The notes below the pieces were generated by a model that saw only the letters and a list, made by a program, of their open reading frames with translations, had not been told where the DNA came from and did no database searches. A DNA stretch of 17,952 nt from assembly GCA_964462585.1 (NCBI GenBank), contig CAYXAK010000040.1:1-17952 (forward strand). Direction: 5' to 3'. Numbering within the stretch: position 1 is the first letter of the stretch; each line of letters starts with the position of its first letter. Of this stretch, positions 1 to 6,060 are shown in pieces. The position numbers and the translations under genes were made by a program. Origin of the DNA: Halarsenatibacter sp964462585. GTDB lineage: Bacteria; Bacillota; Halanaerobiia; Halanaerobiales; Halarsenatibacteraceae.

Positions 1-819
1 TTTGCCGGCCGAGCTGTCGCGCACGGCGAAAACCACCCGGGCAAAGGCCTGCCGGAAGCGCTCATCCCGGTACAGAAAGCGGCGGAATATATCGGCCACC
101 ATCTCCGGATCGTTCTGGAACACACCGCAGCCGAAGGCCCCCAGCACCAGAGCTTCCACTTTTTCCTCCACGGCCAGGGCCAGCAGTTTTTCGATGCGGC
201 CGACCATGACTGGTTCTATCCTCTCCACATTTTCACGGGGTTCATTCTCCTTCACAGCACCGGCATTTACCGCAGGTGCTGTGATAAAGGATACCTTGAA
301 GGGCTCTTCCAGCAGATCGCCCTCATCCCTCCTGATCACAGGCACCTCCGGGGAGTAAATCATGTAATCCAGATAGAGAGAGGAGCCGTATTGGCGGTTG
401 GCCTCATACATCTCCTCCATCTGCTCGATTGTGGGATAGAGGGCTGAGGAGCGGGCCAGACTCTCCTCCTGGGCACCGCTTCCCTCCAGAAAACCTCCGC
501 CGGGGTTGTAGGCTGAGGCAAAATTAAGGCAGGCCGTCTCCGCATACTCCCCCTCCTGTACCAGCCTCTCCGCAGCCTGCAGTGTGGTCTCCTCACTGAC
601 AGTGATCTCCATTTCCGCAGAGGAGGCCTCTCCGGGGCTTCCCTTCAGGCCGGCGGCGATCTCCTCCAGCTCCTCCGGTTTGTAGAGACGGGCATCATCG
701 ACAGCCCGGGCCACCTCATCTTCGATCTCGACTCTTCTGCCCGATTCAGCCCGGTAATAGCCCCTTTCCAGTATTTTCAGTGTCTCACGGGCCAGAGCAG
801 CTCTTTCCTGACGGTTCAA
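1..819 (-). CDS. PARG-type (TIGR02452/DUF2263) ADP-ribose glycohydrolase, 3' end cut by window edge
   Basis: I translated this gene directly from the minus strand: 273 open codons from a TTG at 819 to the left edge. The macrodomain-like core holds the bacterial PARG signature: NPGGGF at residues 105-110 followed by the catalytic QEE at 117-119 (GSGAQEES), and a GAFGCGVFQNDP block at 228-238. Family members remove ADP-ribose from proteins; these are soluble enzymes of about 260-290 residues, so only a few residues should be missing at the C-terminus. The TTG start is chosen because an ideal AGGAGGTGATC lies 9 bases upstream and no better start exists. It follows pyrR by 45 bases and probably shares its transcript. 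The family is secure from the motif; the cellular target is unknown. Confidence 0.88.
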   Translation of the reverse strand, partial: MNRQERAALARETLKILERGYYRAESGRRVEIEDEVARAVDDARLYKPEELEEIAAGLKGSPGEASSAEMEITVSEETTLQAAERLVQEGEYAETACLNFASAYNPGGGFLEGSGAQEESLARSSALYPTIEQMEEMYEANRQYGSSLYLDYMIYSPEVPVIRRDEGDLLEEPFKVSFITAPAVNAGAVKENEPRENVERIEPVMVGRIEKLLALAVEEKVEALVLGAFGCGVFQNDPEMVADIFRRFLYRDERFRQAFARVVFAVRDSSAGK

Positions 820-823
820 AACA

Positions 824-834
824 GATCACCTCCT
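824..834 (-). promoter_or_regulatory. Ribosome binding site that fixes a TTG start
   Basis: The minus strand reads AGGAGGTGATC, an almost complete anti-16S match. It ends about 9 bases before the TTG at 819 and so supports that start for the PARG-type gene. Confidence 0.8.
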
Positions 835-864
835 CTGAGTTTATGCCTGCCGATCCAGTTTCGC

Positions 865-1413
865 TCAGCTGCTCTTTTCCCTGATCAGAACTGAATCGCC
901 CTCATCCACTTCCTCTAAATTTACCTCGATAACCTCCTGGCGTGAGGTTGGTATATTCTCACCCACATAATCAGGCCTGATGGGCAGCTCCCTGTGGCCC
1001 CTGTCGACAAGTATGGCCAGCTGAACCTTCTGCGGACGCCCTAAGTCCATCAGGGCATCGAGTGCGGCCCGCACCGTCCTGCCGGTATAGAGCACATCAT
1101 CGACCAGCACGACTTTTTTCTCGTTTATATCGAAGGGAATCTCGGTTTTGTGCACCACCGGACTCTCCGCCACCTCGGTCAGATCATCGCGGTAGAGTGT
1201 GATATCGAGTGCTCCAGTCTGCACTCTCTCCTCCTCAATTTCCTCCAGCCTGTCGGCTATTCTGTCGGCCAGGGGCACACCCCTGGTTCTGATGCCTATG
1301 AGCACTAGTTCATCCAGCCCTTCATTTTTCTCCACTATCTCGTGAGCAATCCGGGTAAGAGCCCTGTTTATGCCCTCACCATCGATAAGCTCCTTTTTGG
1401 TTCTCAGATTCAA
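865..1413 (-). CDS. pyrR: PyrR bifunctional pyr operon RNA-binding regulator / uracil phosphoribosyltransferase
   Basis: The 182-residue protein matches PyrR along its whole length, including RALTRIAHEI near the N-terminus, DITLYRDDL, and the PRPP-binding loop VVLVDDVLYTGRTVRA at residues 101-116, then ILVDRGHRELPIR and GENIPTS. PyrR binds pyr mRNA when UMP is high and promotes termination; it also has uracil phosphoribosyltransferase activity. The start is set at the TTG at 1413 because GGAGG lies 8 bases upstream and the length then agrees with Bacillus PyrR (about 181 residues). A longer frame to 1434 would put that Shine-Dalgarno sequence inside the coding region. The leader upstream carries a PyrR-binding loop and terminator, so the gene is very likely autoregulated. 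No pyr biosynthetic gene is visible in the window. Confidence 0.95.
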   Translation of the reverse strand: MNLRTKKELIDGEGINRALTRIAHEIVEKNEGLDELVLIGIRTRGVPLADRIADRLEEIEEERVQTGALDITLYRDDLTEVAESPVVHKTEIPFDINEKKVVLVDDVLYTGRTVRAALDALMDLGRPQKVQLAILVDRGHRELPIRPDYVGENIPTSRQEVIEVNLEEVDEGDSVLIREKSS

Positions 1414-1418
1414 ATCAG

Positions 1419-1426
1419 CCACCTCC
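1419..1426 (-). promoter_or_regulatory. Ribosome binding site of pyrR
   Basis: GGAGGTGG on the minus strand lies 8 bases before the TTG at 1413 and directly after the terminator T-tract. It decides the pyrR start in favour of TTG over the in-frame codons further upstream. Confidence 0.75.
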
Positions 1427-1436
1427 ATATGCAAAT

Positions 1437-1476
1437 AAATTTAAAAGCCCTCTCACCGGGAAACCAGCAAGAGGGC
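1437..1476 (-). terminator. Attenuator terminator in the pyrR leader
   Basis: On the minus strand GCCCTCT pairs with AGAGGGC. The stem continues inward through G-U, C-G and G-C pairs to about 13 bp with a TTTC loop, and is followed by TTTTAAATTT. It lies between the PyrR-binding loop and the pyrR ribosome binding site, exactly where a PyrR-controlled terminator should sit. The U-tract is interrupted by A residues, so it may be moderate in strength. Confidence 0.8.
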
Positions 1477-1529
1477 ATCAGTGATCATCATGATCAAGAC
1501 AGGAAAATTTCTATATGCGTTCCCTTACC

Positions 1530-1543
1530 GGCCTCTCCGGACC
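1530..1543 (-). promoter_or_regulatory. PyrR-binding RNA loop (anti-antiterminator)
   Basis: The minus strand reads GGTCCGGAGAGGCC, which fits the known PyrR-binding consensus ARUCCNGNGAGGYU except that the closing A-U pair is replaced by G-C. It is embedded in a longer stem (ACTGG pairing with CCGGT). It lies about 40 bases after the predicted transcription start and about 55 bases before the terminator hairpin. Bound PyrR is expected to stabilise this hairpin and so favour termination. Confidence 0.82.
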
Positions 1544-1586
1544 AGTTTAAAAGGATATTCCATTTTCATTTTTTGATATCAAAAAG

Positions 1587-1615
1587 AGTATATCAGATAC
1601 TCCAGCTGCTGTCAA
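1587..1615 (-). promoter_or_regulatory. Sigma-70-type promoter of pyrR
   Basis: The minus strand has TTGACA (1615-1610), a 17-base spacer and TATACT (1592-1587): a perfect -35 and a 5/6 -10. Transcription would start near 1580, which gives a leader of about 165 bases holding the PyrR loop and terminator. Confidence 0.85.
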
Positions 1616-1702
1616 AGAAAACTCAGAGTCAGAATCCGAGCAGAGCGGAGTCAGTGTCAAAGCCGCAGTTCATACCTGCAATATACCGTCAAATCACCGC
1701 GA

Positions 1703-3124
1703 TCAGTCACCGGGTGCCGGGGTCTTTTTTAGCTTGTAGCGGCCGTAGAGAAGCTCAATTCCATCTTCCCGCCGATAAAACTCCACCGGCACACGGCGTC
1801 CGCCCCTCAGAGCAGAGAAGACCAGCTTTTTCTCTCCCAGCTCATCCGGGATCAGCATCTCCTTCTCACCCAGCGAGCTGCTGACGTTCTGCAGGCTGAG
1901 CATATCACCGCTGCGCTCTATCTCCAGCTGATAGTTGCCCTTATATGCTTCATAGCGGCCTGTCAGCTTTTCAAGATCGATCTCTGCCCGGCGGAAATGC
2001 AGCCTGTCGGGATCCTCATCGAGCAGGACTGCCAGTGTGTAGCTGGAGAGCTGGCTTAAGGGATAGCCGCTGCCGTTGGCCAGAATCACCACACCCAGCT
2101 CTTCCTCCGGTATGAAATCCATCTGGGCTGTGGACACCAGCACACTGCCTCCATGGCCCACCTTGCTGTAACCGAGGAAATCATCCTCACGGGCCAGGCC
2201 ATAGCCATAATATCGGGGCCGGCTTTCCCGGCTGTAATCCGCCTCAACACCCTCTCCAGCATCCTGCCGCTGATAAAGGGTGCGGGCCGGAGTGGGTATC
2301 CGGGGCTTCTTCATCTCCTGTAAAGAATCAGAGGAGATCACACCTTCCCCACCTCCCTCAATATAGAGCTGCAGATAGCGGGCCATATCCTCAGCACAGC
2401 TTATTATCCCGCCATCACTTGTGATGCTGCCGTAGAGATAGTCCTGAGGAGTTCGTTCCTCCCCCTCTACCAGGTAGGGGATGGCGGCATCATCGTCATT
2501 TTCGACTTCCTCCCGGCTGAAACATGTGCGCTCCATACCCAGAGGTTTAAATATATTCTCTCCGATATAATCCTCATAGGAGCTGCCGCTCACAGTTTCT
2601 ATTATGCCTCCCAGCAGCACATAACCTTCATTGAGATAGAACCAGCGCTGACCGGGATCTGTCTCCAGCCAGTCCCGGCTGTCCTCCATGAAGGTGAGCA
2701 TATCATCCACATCGCCGATTGGCACATCCTCAACTTTCTCACCCACCGAATTCAAGATGGCGGCCTCGGCATAGGCCAGGCCCGGAATGCCGCTGGTATG
2801 TGTCATCAGGTGTTCAATTGTCACGGTCTTTCCACCCGGTTCGATATCAAAATCGAGATAACGGCCGACAGGATCATCGATATTCAGCTCTCCCTCTTCC
2901 TGCAGCTGCATGAGAGCCAGACAGGTGAAGGATTTGGTGATGCTGCCGATACCGTAAAGCGTGCGGGCTGTGGCCGCCTTACCGCTGGCCATCTCCCTGC
3001 GGCCAAAACCCCGGGAGTAGATCGTGCTATCACCCTCAACAACTGCCATGCTCAGCCCCGGCAGATTCGATTCTTTCATTTTGTCGAGCAGAAATTTCTC
3101 CACCCTCTTCATTTTTTTCTTCAT
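1703..3124 (-). CDS. Class C beta-lactamase-like serine hydrolase (PF00144)
   Basis: The 473-residue protein has the three penicillin-binding-protein-like motifs: the catalytic SxxK as SITK at residues 61-64, YxN as YLN at 163-165, and HGG at 324-326 in place of KTG. A C-terminal beta-rich module (about residues 380-473, LTGRYEAYKGNYQLEIE) resembles the lipocalin-like tails common in this family. There is no signal peptide or membrane segment, so it should act in the cytoplasm. It probably hydrolyses peptides or esters rather than conferring antibiotic resistance. Its ATG overlaps the stop of the epimerase gene by one base (TAATG), with a GGAGGAGG just upstream, so the two are translationally coupled. 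That pairing suggests a role in degrading or recycling peptides; this is inference. Confidence 0.88.
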   Translation of the reverse strand: MKKKMKRVEKFLLDKMKESNLPGLSMAVVEGDSTIYSRGFGRREMASGKAATARTLYGIGSITKSFTCLALMQLQEEGELNIDDPVGRYLDFDIEPGGKTVTIEHLMTHTSGIPGLAYAEAAILNSVGEKVEDVPIGDVDDMLTFMEDSRDWLETDPGQRWFYLNEGYVLLGGIIETVSGSSYEDYIGENIFKPLGMERTCFSREEVENDDDAAIPYLVEGEERTPQDYLYGSITSDGGIISCAEDMARYLQLYIEGGGEGVISSDSLQEMKKPRIPTPARTLYQRQDAGEGVEADYSRESRPRYYGYGLAREDDFLGYSKVGHGGSVLVSTAQMDFIPEEELGVVILANGSGYPLSQLSSYTLAVLLDEDPDRLHFRRAEIDLEKLTGRYEAYKGNYQLEIERSGDMLSLQNVSSSLGEKEMLIPDELGEKKLVFSALRGGRRVPVEFYRREDGIELLYGRYKLKKTPAPGD

Positions 3125-4167
3125 TACCTATCTGCCTCCTCCAGGTTTTTGATTTTATCTATGCCCAGTCCGGGCTCTGCCGGCATCTTCATCAGCTCAC
3201 CTTCGTATCTAACACCGCCCACAACCGGATCTTCATCCAGCAGCAGAGGGGCATCGAGATCTAGCCTGGTTATATTGCTGCAGGCGGCGGCCAGGTGGGC
3301 GGCGGCAGAGATGGCCAGCCTGCTCTCCAGCATACAGCCCAGCATGCACTCTATCCCCGCAGACTCAGCCGCGGCATTGATCTTCACAGCCGGCCTGAGG
3401 CCCCCGGCTTTCATCAGCTTGATATTGAAGATATCGCAGGCTTTCTCCCGCAGCAGTCTGATGGCATCTTCAGGGCTGAAGAGGCTCTCATCGGCCATGA
3501 CCGGTGTGAGCACATGATCAGTTACATACTTCAAACCCTTTATATCATGGGCCGGCACCGGCTGCTCAATCAGCTCTATATCCAGCTCTTCACTCTCCAG
3601 TTTCTCAATAAATCTCACGGCCTCCTTGCGATCATAGCCCTGATTGGCATCGAGGCGGACCGATATACCCTCACCTACCGCCCCGCGCACCGTCCGCACG
3701 CGCCTCAAATCCTCCTCAATATTTTTGCCAACTTTCAGCTTGAGCGTGGAAAAACCTGCCTCAGCGGCCTCTCTGGCATCTTGCTCCATCTCTTCGGGTG
3801 AGCTGACACCGACCGTCATATCGGTCCTGACCGCCTCTTCATAACCGCCCAGCAGCTGATAGAGGGCCAGGCCCTGCCGGCGGGCAAAAAGATCGAAAAC
3901 TGCTATCTCCGCAGCCGCCCTTGCCCCGGGATTGCCTGTGGCGCAGTTCTGTATCAGACTTGAGGCATGGGCATAGCCTTTTATCTCCTCCTCCAGCAGC
4001 AGAGGTTTGAGATAGCCCTCGATAAAAGCCTGAACCGAACCGGCTGTATCCCCCGTAACCGCGGTGCTGGGGGCGGCTTCGCCCAGGCCCCTGTAACCAT
4101 CGTCATCCCTGACCTCCAGCACTATGTTCTCGGATTCCTCTACGGTGTGGAGTGAGGTGCTGAAGGG
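3124..4167 (-). CDS. Dipeptide (L-Ala-D/L-Glu-type) epimerase, 5' end lost in gap
   Basis: The 347 visible residues are an enolase-superfamily protein close to Bacillus L-Ala-D/L-Glu epimerase. The catalytic elements are present: KLK (K143, K145 of the fragment), the metal ligands in LDANQG (D173), IEQPV (E201) and MADES (D226), and the second lysine in NIKLMKAGG (K250). Near the C-terminus RLDLDAP (D303, D305) matches the Asp-x-Asp pair that in this subfamily binds the amino group of the dipeptide, which favours a dipeptide substrate. Compared with the Bacillus protein about 18 N-terminal residues are missing in the N-run. The usual role is processing murein-derived dipeptides. It is coupled to the downstream serine hydrolase. 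The exact dipeptide preference cannot be read from the sequence. Confidence 0.88.
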   Translation of the reverse strand, partial: PFSTSLHTVEESENIVLEVRDDDGYRGLGEAAPSTAVTGDTAGSVQAFIEGYLKPLLLEEEIKGYAHASSLIQNCATGNPGARAAAEIAVFDLFARRQGLALYQLLGGYEEAVRTDMTVGVSSPEEMEQDAREAAEAGFSTLKLKVGKNIEEDLRRVRTVRGAVGEGISVRLDANQGYDRKEAVRFIEKLESEELDIELIEQPVPAHDIKGLKYVTDHVLTPVMADESLFSPEDAIRLLREKACDIFNIKLMKAGGLRPAVKINAAAESAGIECMLGCMLESRLAISAAAHLAAACSNITRLDLDAPLLLDEDPVVGGVRYEGELMKMPAEPGLGIDKIKNLEEADR

Positions 4168-4267
4168 NNNNNNNNNNNNNNNNNNNNNNNNNNNNNNNNN
4201 NNNNNNNNNNNNNNNNNNNNNNNNNNNNNNNNNNNNNNNNNNNNNNNNNNNNNNNNNNNNNNNNNNN
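4168..4267. other. Assembly gap (100 N) between hsp20 and the epimerase
   Basis: Exactly 100 N. The two flanks share no repeated end. It hides the C-terminus of Hsp20, the intergenic region and the start of the epimerase. The continuous reading frame through it is accidental and not a gene fusion. Confidence 0.97.
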
Positions 4268-4644
4268 TCGACATTGAGAATGCCGTTTTCGAATTCTGCC
4301 TTTATCTCATCCTCTTTGACATTATCCAGCCGGAAGGAGCGCTGGAACATGCCTGTCCTTCTCTCGCGCCTGATATAGTTTTTATCCTCGCGCTTCTCTT
4401 CAGCGGAATGCTCGGCACTTATGGTCAGTATATCGTCCTCAAGTTCGATATTTATATCGTCTCTGTCCATGCCCGGCAGCTCTGCCTCGATTATGAACCT
4501 GTCGTCCTTCTCGATCACGTCAGTCTTGAAGCTGCTCCTGAACATATCCATGGTGTCAGTCAGGAAGTCATCGAATATTCTCTCCATCGGCATGCCGCTT
4601 CTTCTCTCCCTGCGATCGCCTCTGAATGGCATCAGATCAAACAT
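4268..4644 (-). CDS. Small heat shock protein Hsp20 (alpha-crystallin family), 3' end lost in gap
   Basis: The 125 visible residues hold an N-terminal arm (MFDLMPFRGD) and most of an alpha-crystallin domain from about residue 38, with IIEAELPGMDRDDINIELED and the conserved GMFQRSFRL (98-106) and FENGILNV (118-125). The last strand and the IxI tail lie in the gap. Such proteins hold unfolded proteins in a refoldable state, for later rescue by DnaK and ClpB; clpB in this window carries the same operator. The start is ATG 4644 because GGAGG lies 8 bases upstream; an earlier in-frame ATG at 4659 has no such site. A consensus promoter overlapped by a CtsR-like operator lies just upstream. Confidence 0.93.
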
Positions 4645-4676
4645 CGCAGACACCTCCATTTCCTGTTTTTTATCAT

Positions 4677-4719
4677 CTCTGACCTTTCTTCACCTATAAT
4701 TATAGAATAAAGGTCAGAG
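4677..4719. repeat. 11-bp perfect inverted repeat spanning the hsp20 promoter
   Basis: CTCTGACCTTT at 4677-4687 and AAAGGTCAGAG at 4709-4719 are exact reverse complements separated by 21 bases. One arm overlaps the CtsR-like half-site and the other lies just after the predicted transcription start. It could be a second operator arm or a 5' hairpin. Confidence 0.7.
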
Positions 4720-4727
4720 AATGTCAA
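4699..4727 (-). promoter_or_regulatory. Consensus sigma-70 promoter of hsp20
   Basis: The minus strand has TTGACA (4727-4722), a 17-base spacer and TATAAT (4704-4699), perfect in both hexamers. Such a strong promoter on a heat-shock gene implies repressor control, and the -35 lies inside a CtsR-like site. Confidence 0.9.
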
Positions 4728-4728
4728 G
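4712..4728 (+). promoter_or_regulatory. CtsR-like heat-shock operator at hsp20
   Basis: The plus strand reads GGTCAGA-GAA-TGTCAAG, against the known CtsR consensus RGTCAAA-NAN-RGTCAAA: correct spacing, with one mismatch in the first half-site and two in the second. It covers the -35 hexamer and part of the spacer. The ten-base core GGTCAGAGAA is identical in the clpB promoter, at the same place relative to the -35. Confidence 0.72.
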
Positions 4729-4790
4729 AGGTGATTTAAAATTTTTTTCTGCTGCAAGACCACGGCCCACAGCCCCCGTATTCAATCATT

Positions 4791-6059
4791 TCATTGCTCC
4801 AGGCTCTCAAGTTTGAAGCTGAGCAGGAGCGCTATAGCGGAGAAAAACAGCACTATGCCGAAACCCTGCTGGTAGCCCTGCAGTGTGTAGACGCGGGAGC
4901 TTTCCATCATCTCACCTGTCCAGCTGGCATCAAGGCGCCAGCCTATGAGAAAATTGAAGATGATGGTACCCAGAAAGGGGGCGATATTTATCACACCTGT
5001 GGCACTGCCTTTGAGATCCGGAAACATCATCTTCACATTTGTGAAGGAGGTGAGAATAAACATCCCCACGATCCCCAGGGCAAAGAGAATCCCCAGCAAA
5101 ATGGCAAAAGGCGGCTGAGCTCCCTCCAGCACAATTATGTAGGTCCAGACCAGAAGATTGAATATAACAGCTATCCTGATCATCTTAACCCTGCTGCCAA
5201 TCTTGCTCTCAGCCCAGCCCAGCAGAGCCGAGCCTATCAGCATACCCAGTGTGACCACGACCACCAGATTTGCTGCCGCATTGCGCGTAAAATCATAGAC
5301 ATGTGTCATATAGGGGACGAGCCACAGTCCGGAAAGGCTCATAAAACTGCCCATGAGGGCGGAAGCTATGAAGAAATAGAGCCAGAACTGCATTGTCCCG
5401 GCCATTCTTTTGATGCCGGCGGCTATCTGGCCGAAGCTCCTCTCATCCTCTTCGACCTCAAACTCCGGATCCAGGCCCAGATCGCGGGGTGAGTCCCTGA
5501 CGATGAGCCAGATAGAGACCATCATTACACCGGCTATGGCGGCAAAGAGCAGATAGGAAGTGCGCCAGCCCGTCAGTCCCACCAGCAGTGAATAGGGTGT
5601 GGCGGCCAGCAGAGCTCCCGTATTGCCTATGAGCGAGGTCCAGCCCAGCAGCTTCGTATAGGCCCCGGGTGGAAACCAGACCGATATCGTCTTGAGTGTG
5701 GAGATGAAAAAGACGGCCGAGCCGATCCCTATCAGAAGTCTGCCGCTGTAGGCCAGAGGTCTGCCGGAGGCCAGCGCGAAAAAGAGGCTGCCCAGGGCGA
5801 TAGAGGCCATGCCTGCTGTCGTTATCTTCCTGACACCAAACTTATCCGTGAGCACACCGACGGGAACCTGCAGTATCCCGTAGGCATAATAATAGAGTGA
5901 GGAGATCGTGCCCAGCTGGGTGGCGGTGAGCTCCAGATCACTCCCCAGCATATTGGAGATCACGCCGATGGCATAGCGGTGAAAAAAAGCGATGAGAAAG
6001 GAGAAGCTGAGCAGCAGATATATTTTCCAGCGATATCTCTCCAGTTTGATGTCGGGGAT
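4791..6059 (-). CDS. Major facilitator superfamily transporter, probable noncanonical start
   Basis: The protein is a 12-helix MFS permease. The first visible helix reads LLLSFSFLIAFFHRYAIGVI, followed by the MFS loop signature LTDKFGVRKI and later helices ending at LSFKLESLEQ. The nearest standard start in this frame is GTG 5963, but that removes helix 1, which is clearly encoded upstream (RYRWKIYLLLSFSFLIAFF). No ATG, GTG or TTG lies in frame between the preceding in-frame stop and helix 1. An AGGAGGT lies 8 bases before an ATC codon at 6059, which I take as the start; this gives 422 residues, normal for the family. The upstream ATP pyrophosphatase stops at 6061, so the two form an operon. 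The substrate cannot be told; organic anions are typical of the nearest subfamilies. Confidence 0.82.
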   Translation of the reverse strand: MPDIKLERYRWKIYLLLSFSFLIAFFHRYAIGVISNMLGSDLELTATQLGTISSLYYYAYGILQVPVGVLTDKFGVRKITTAGMASIALGSLFFALASGRPLAYSGRLLIGIGSAVFFISTLKTISVWFPPGAYTKLLGWTSLIGNTGALLAATPYSLLVGLTGWRTSYLLFAAIAGVMMVSIWLIVRDSPRDLGLDPEFEVEEDERSFGQIAAGIKRMAGTMQFWLYFFIASALMGSFMSLSGLWLVPYMTHVYDFTRNAAANLVVVVTLGMLIGSALLGWAESKIGSRVKMIRIAVIFNLLVWTYIIVLEGAQPPFAILLGILFALGIVGMFILTSFTNVKMMFPDLKGSATGVINIAPFLGTIIFNFLIGWRLDASWTGEMMESSRVYTLQGYQQGFGIVLFFSAIALLLSFKLESLEQ

Positions 6060-6060
6060 A

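Noticed and set aside
1342..1884. 180-codon open frame on the plus strand
   Set aside because: It overlaps pyrR, the PyrR leader and the end of the serine hydrolase on the other strand; those are well supported and this one has no domain.
2798..3517. 239-codon open frame on the plus strand
   Set aside because: Shadow of the serine hydrolase and epimerase genes; the translation is low-complexity and matches no family.
3124..4659. Apparent single gene fusing Hsp20 to a dipeptide epimerase
   Set aside because: The frame passes through 100 N only by chance. The two ends belong to unrelated families and each lacks the expected terminus, so a gene boundary lies in the gap.
4794..5492. 232-codon open frame on the plus strand
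   Set aside because: It lies entirely opposite the MFS gene, has no recognisable domain or membrane pattern, and has no ribosome binding site.
5961..5963. GTG as the start of the MFS transporter
   Set aside because: It would remove the first membrane helix, which is clearly encoded in frame upstream, and it has no ribosome binding site.
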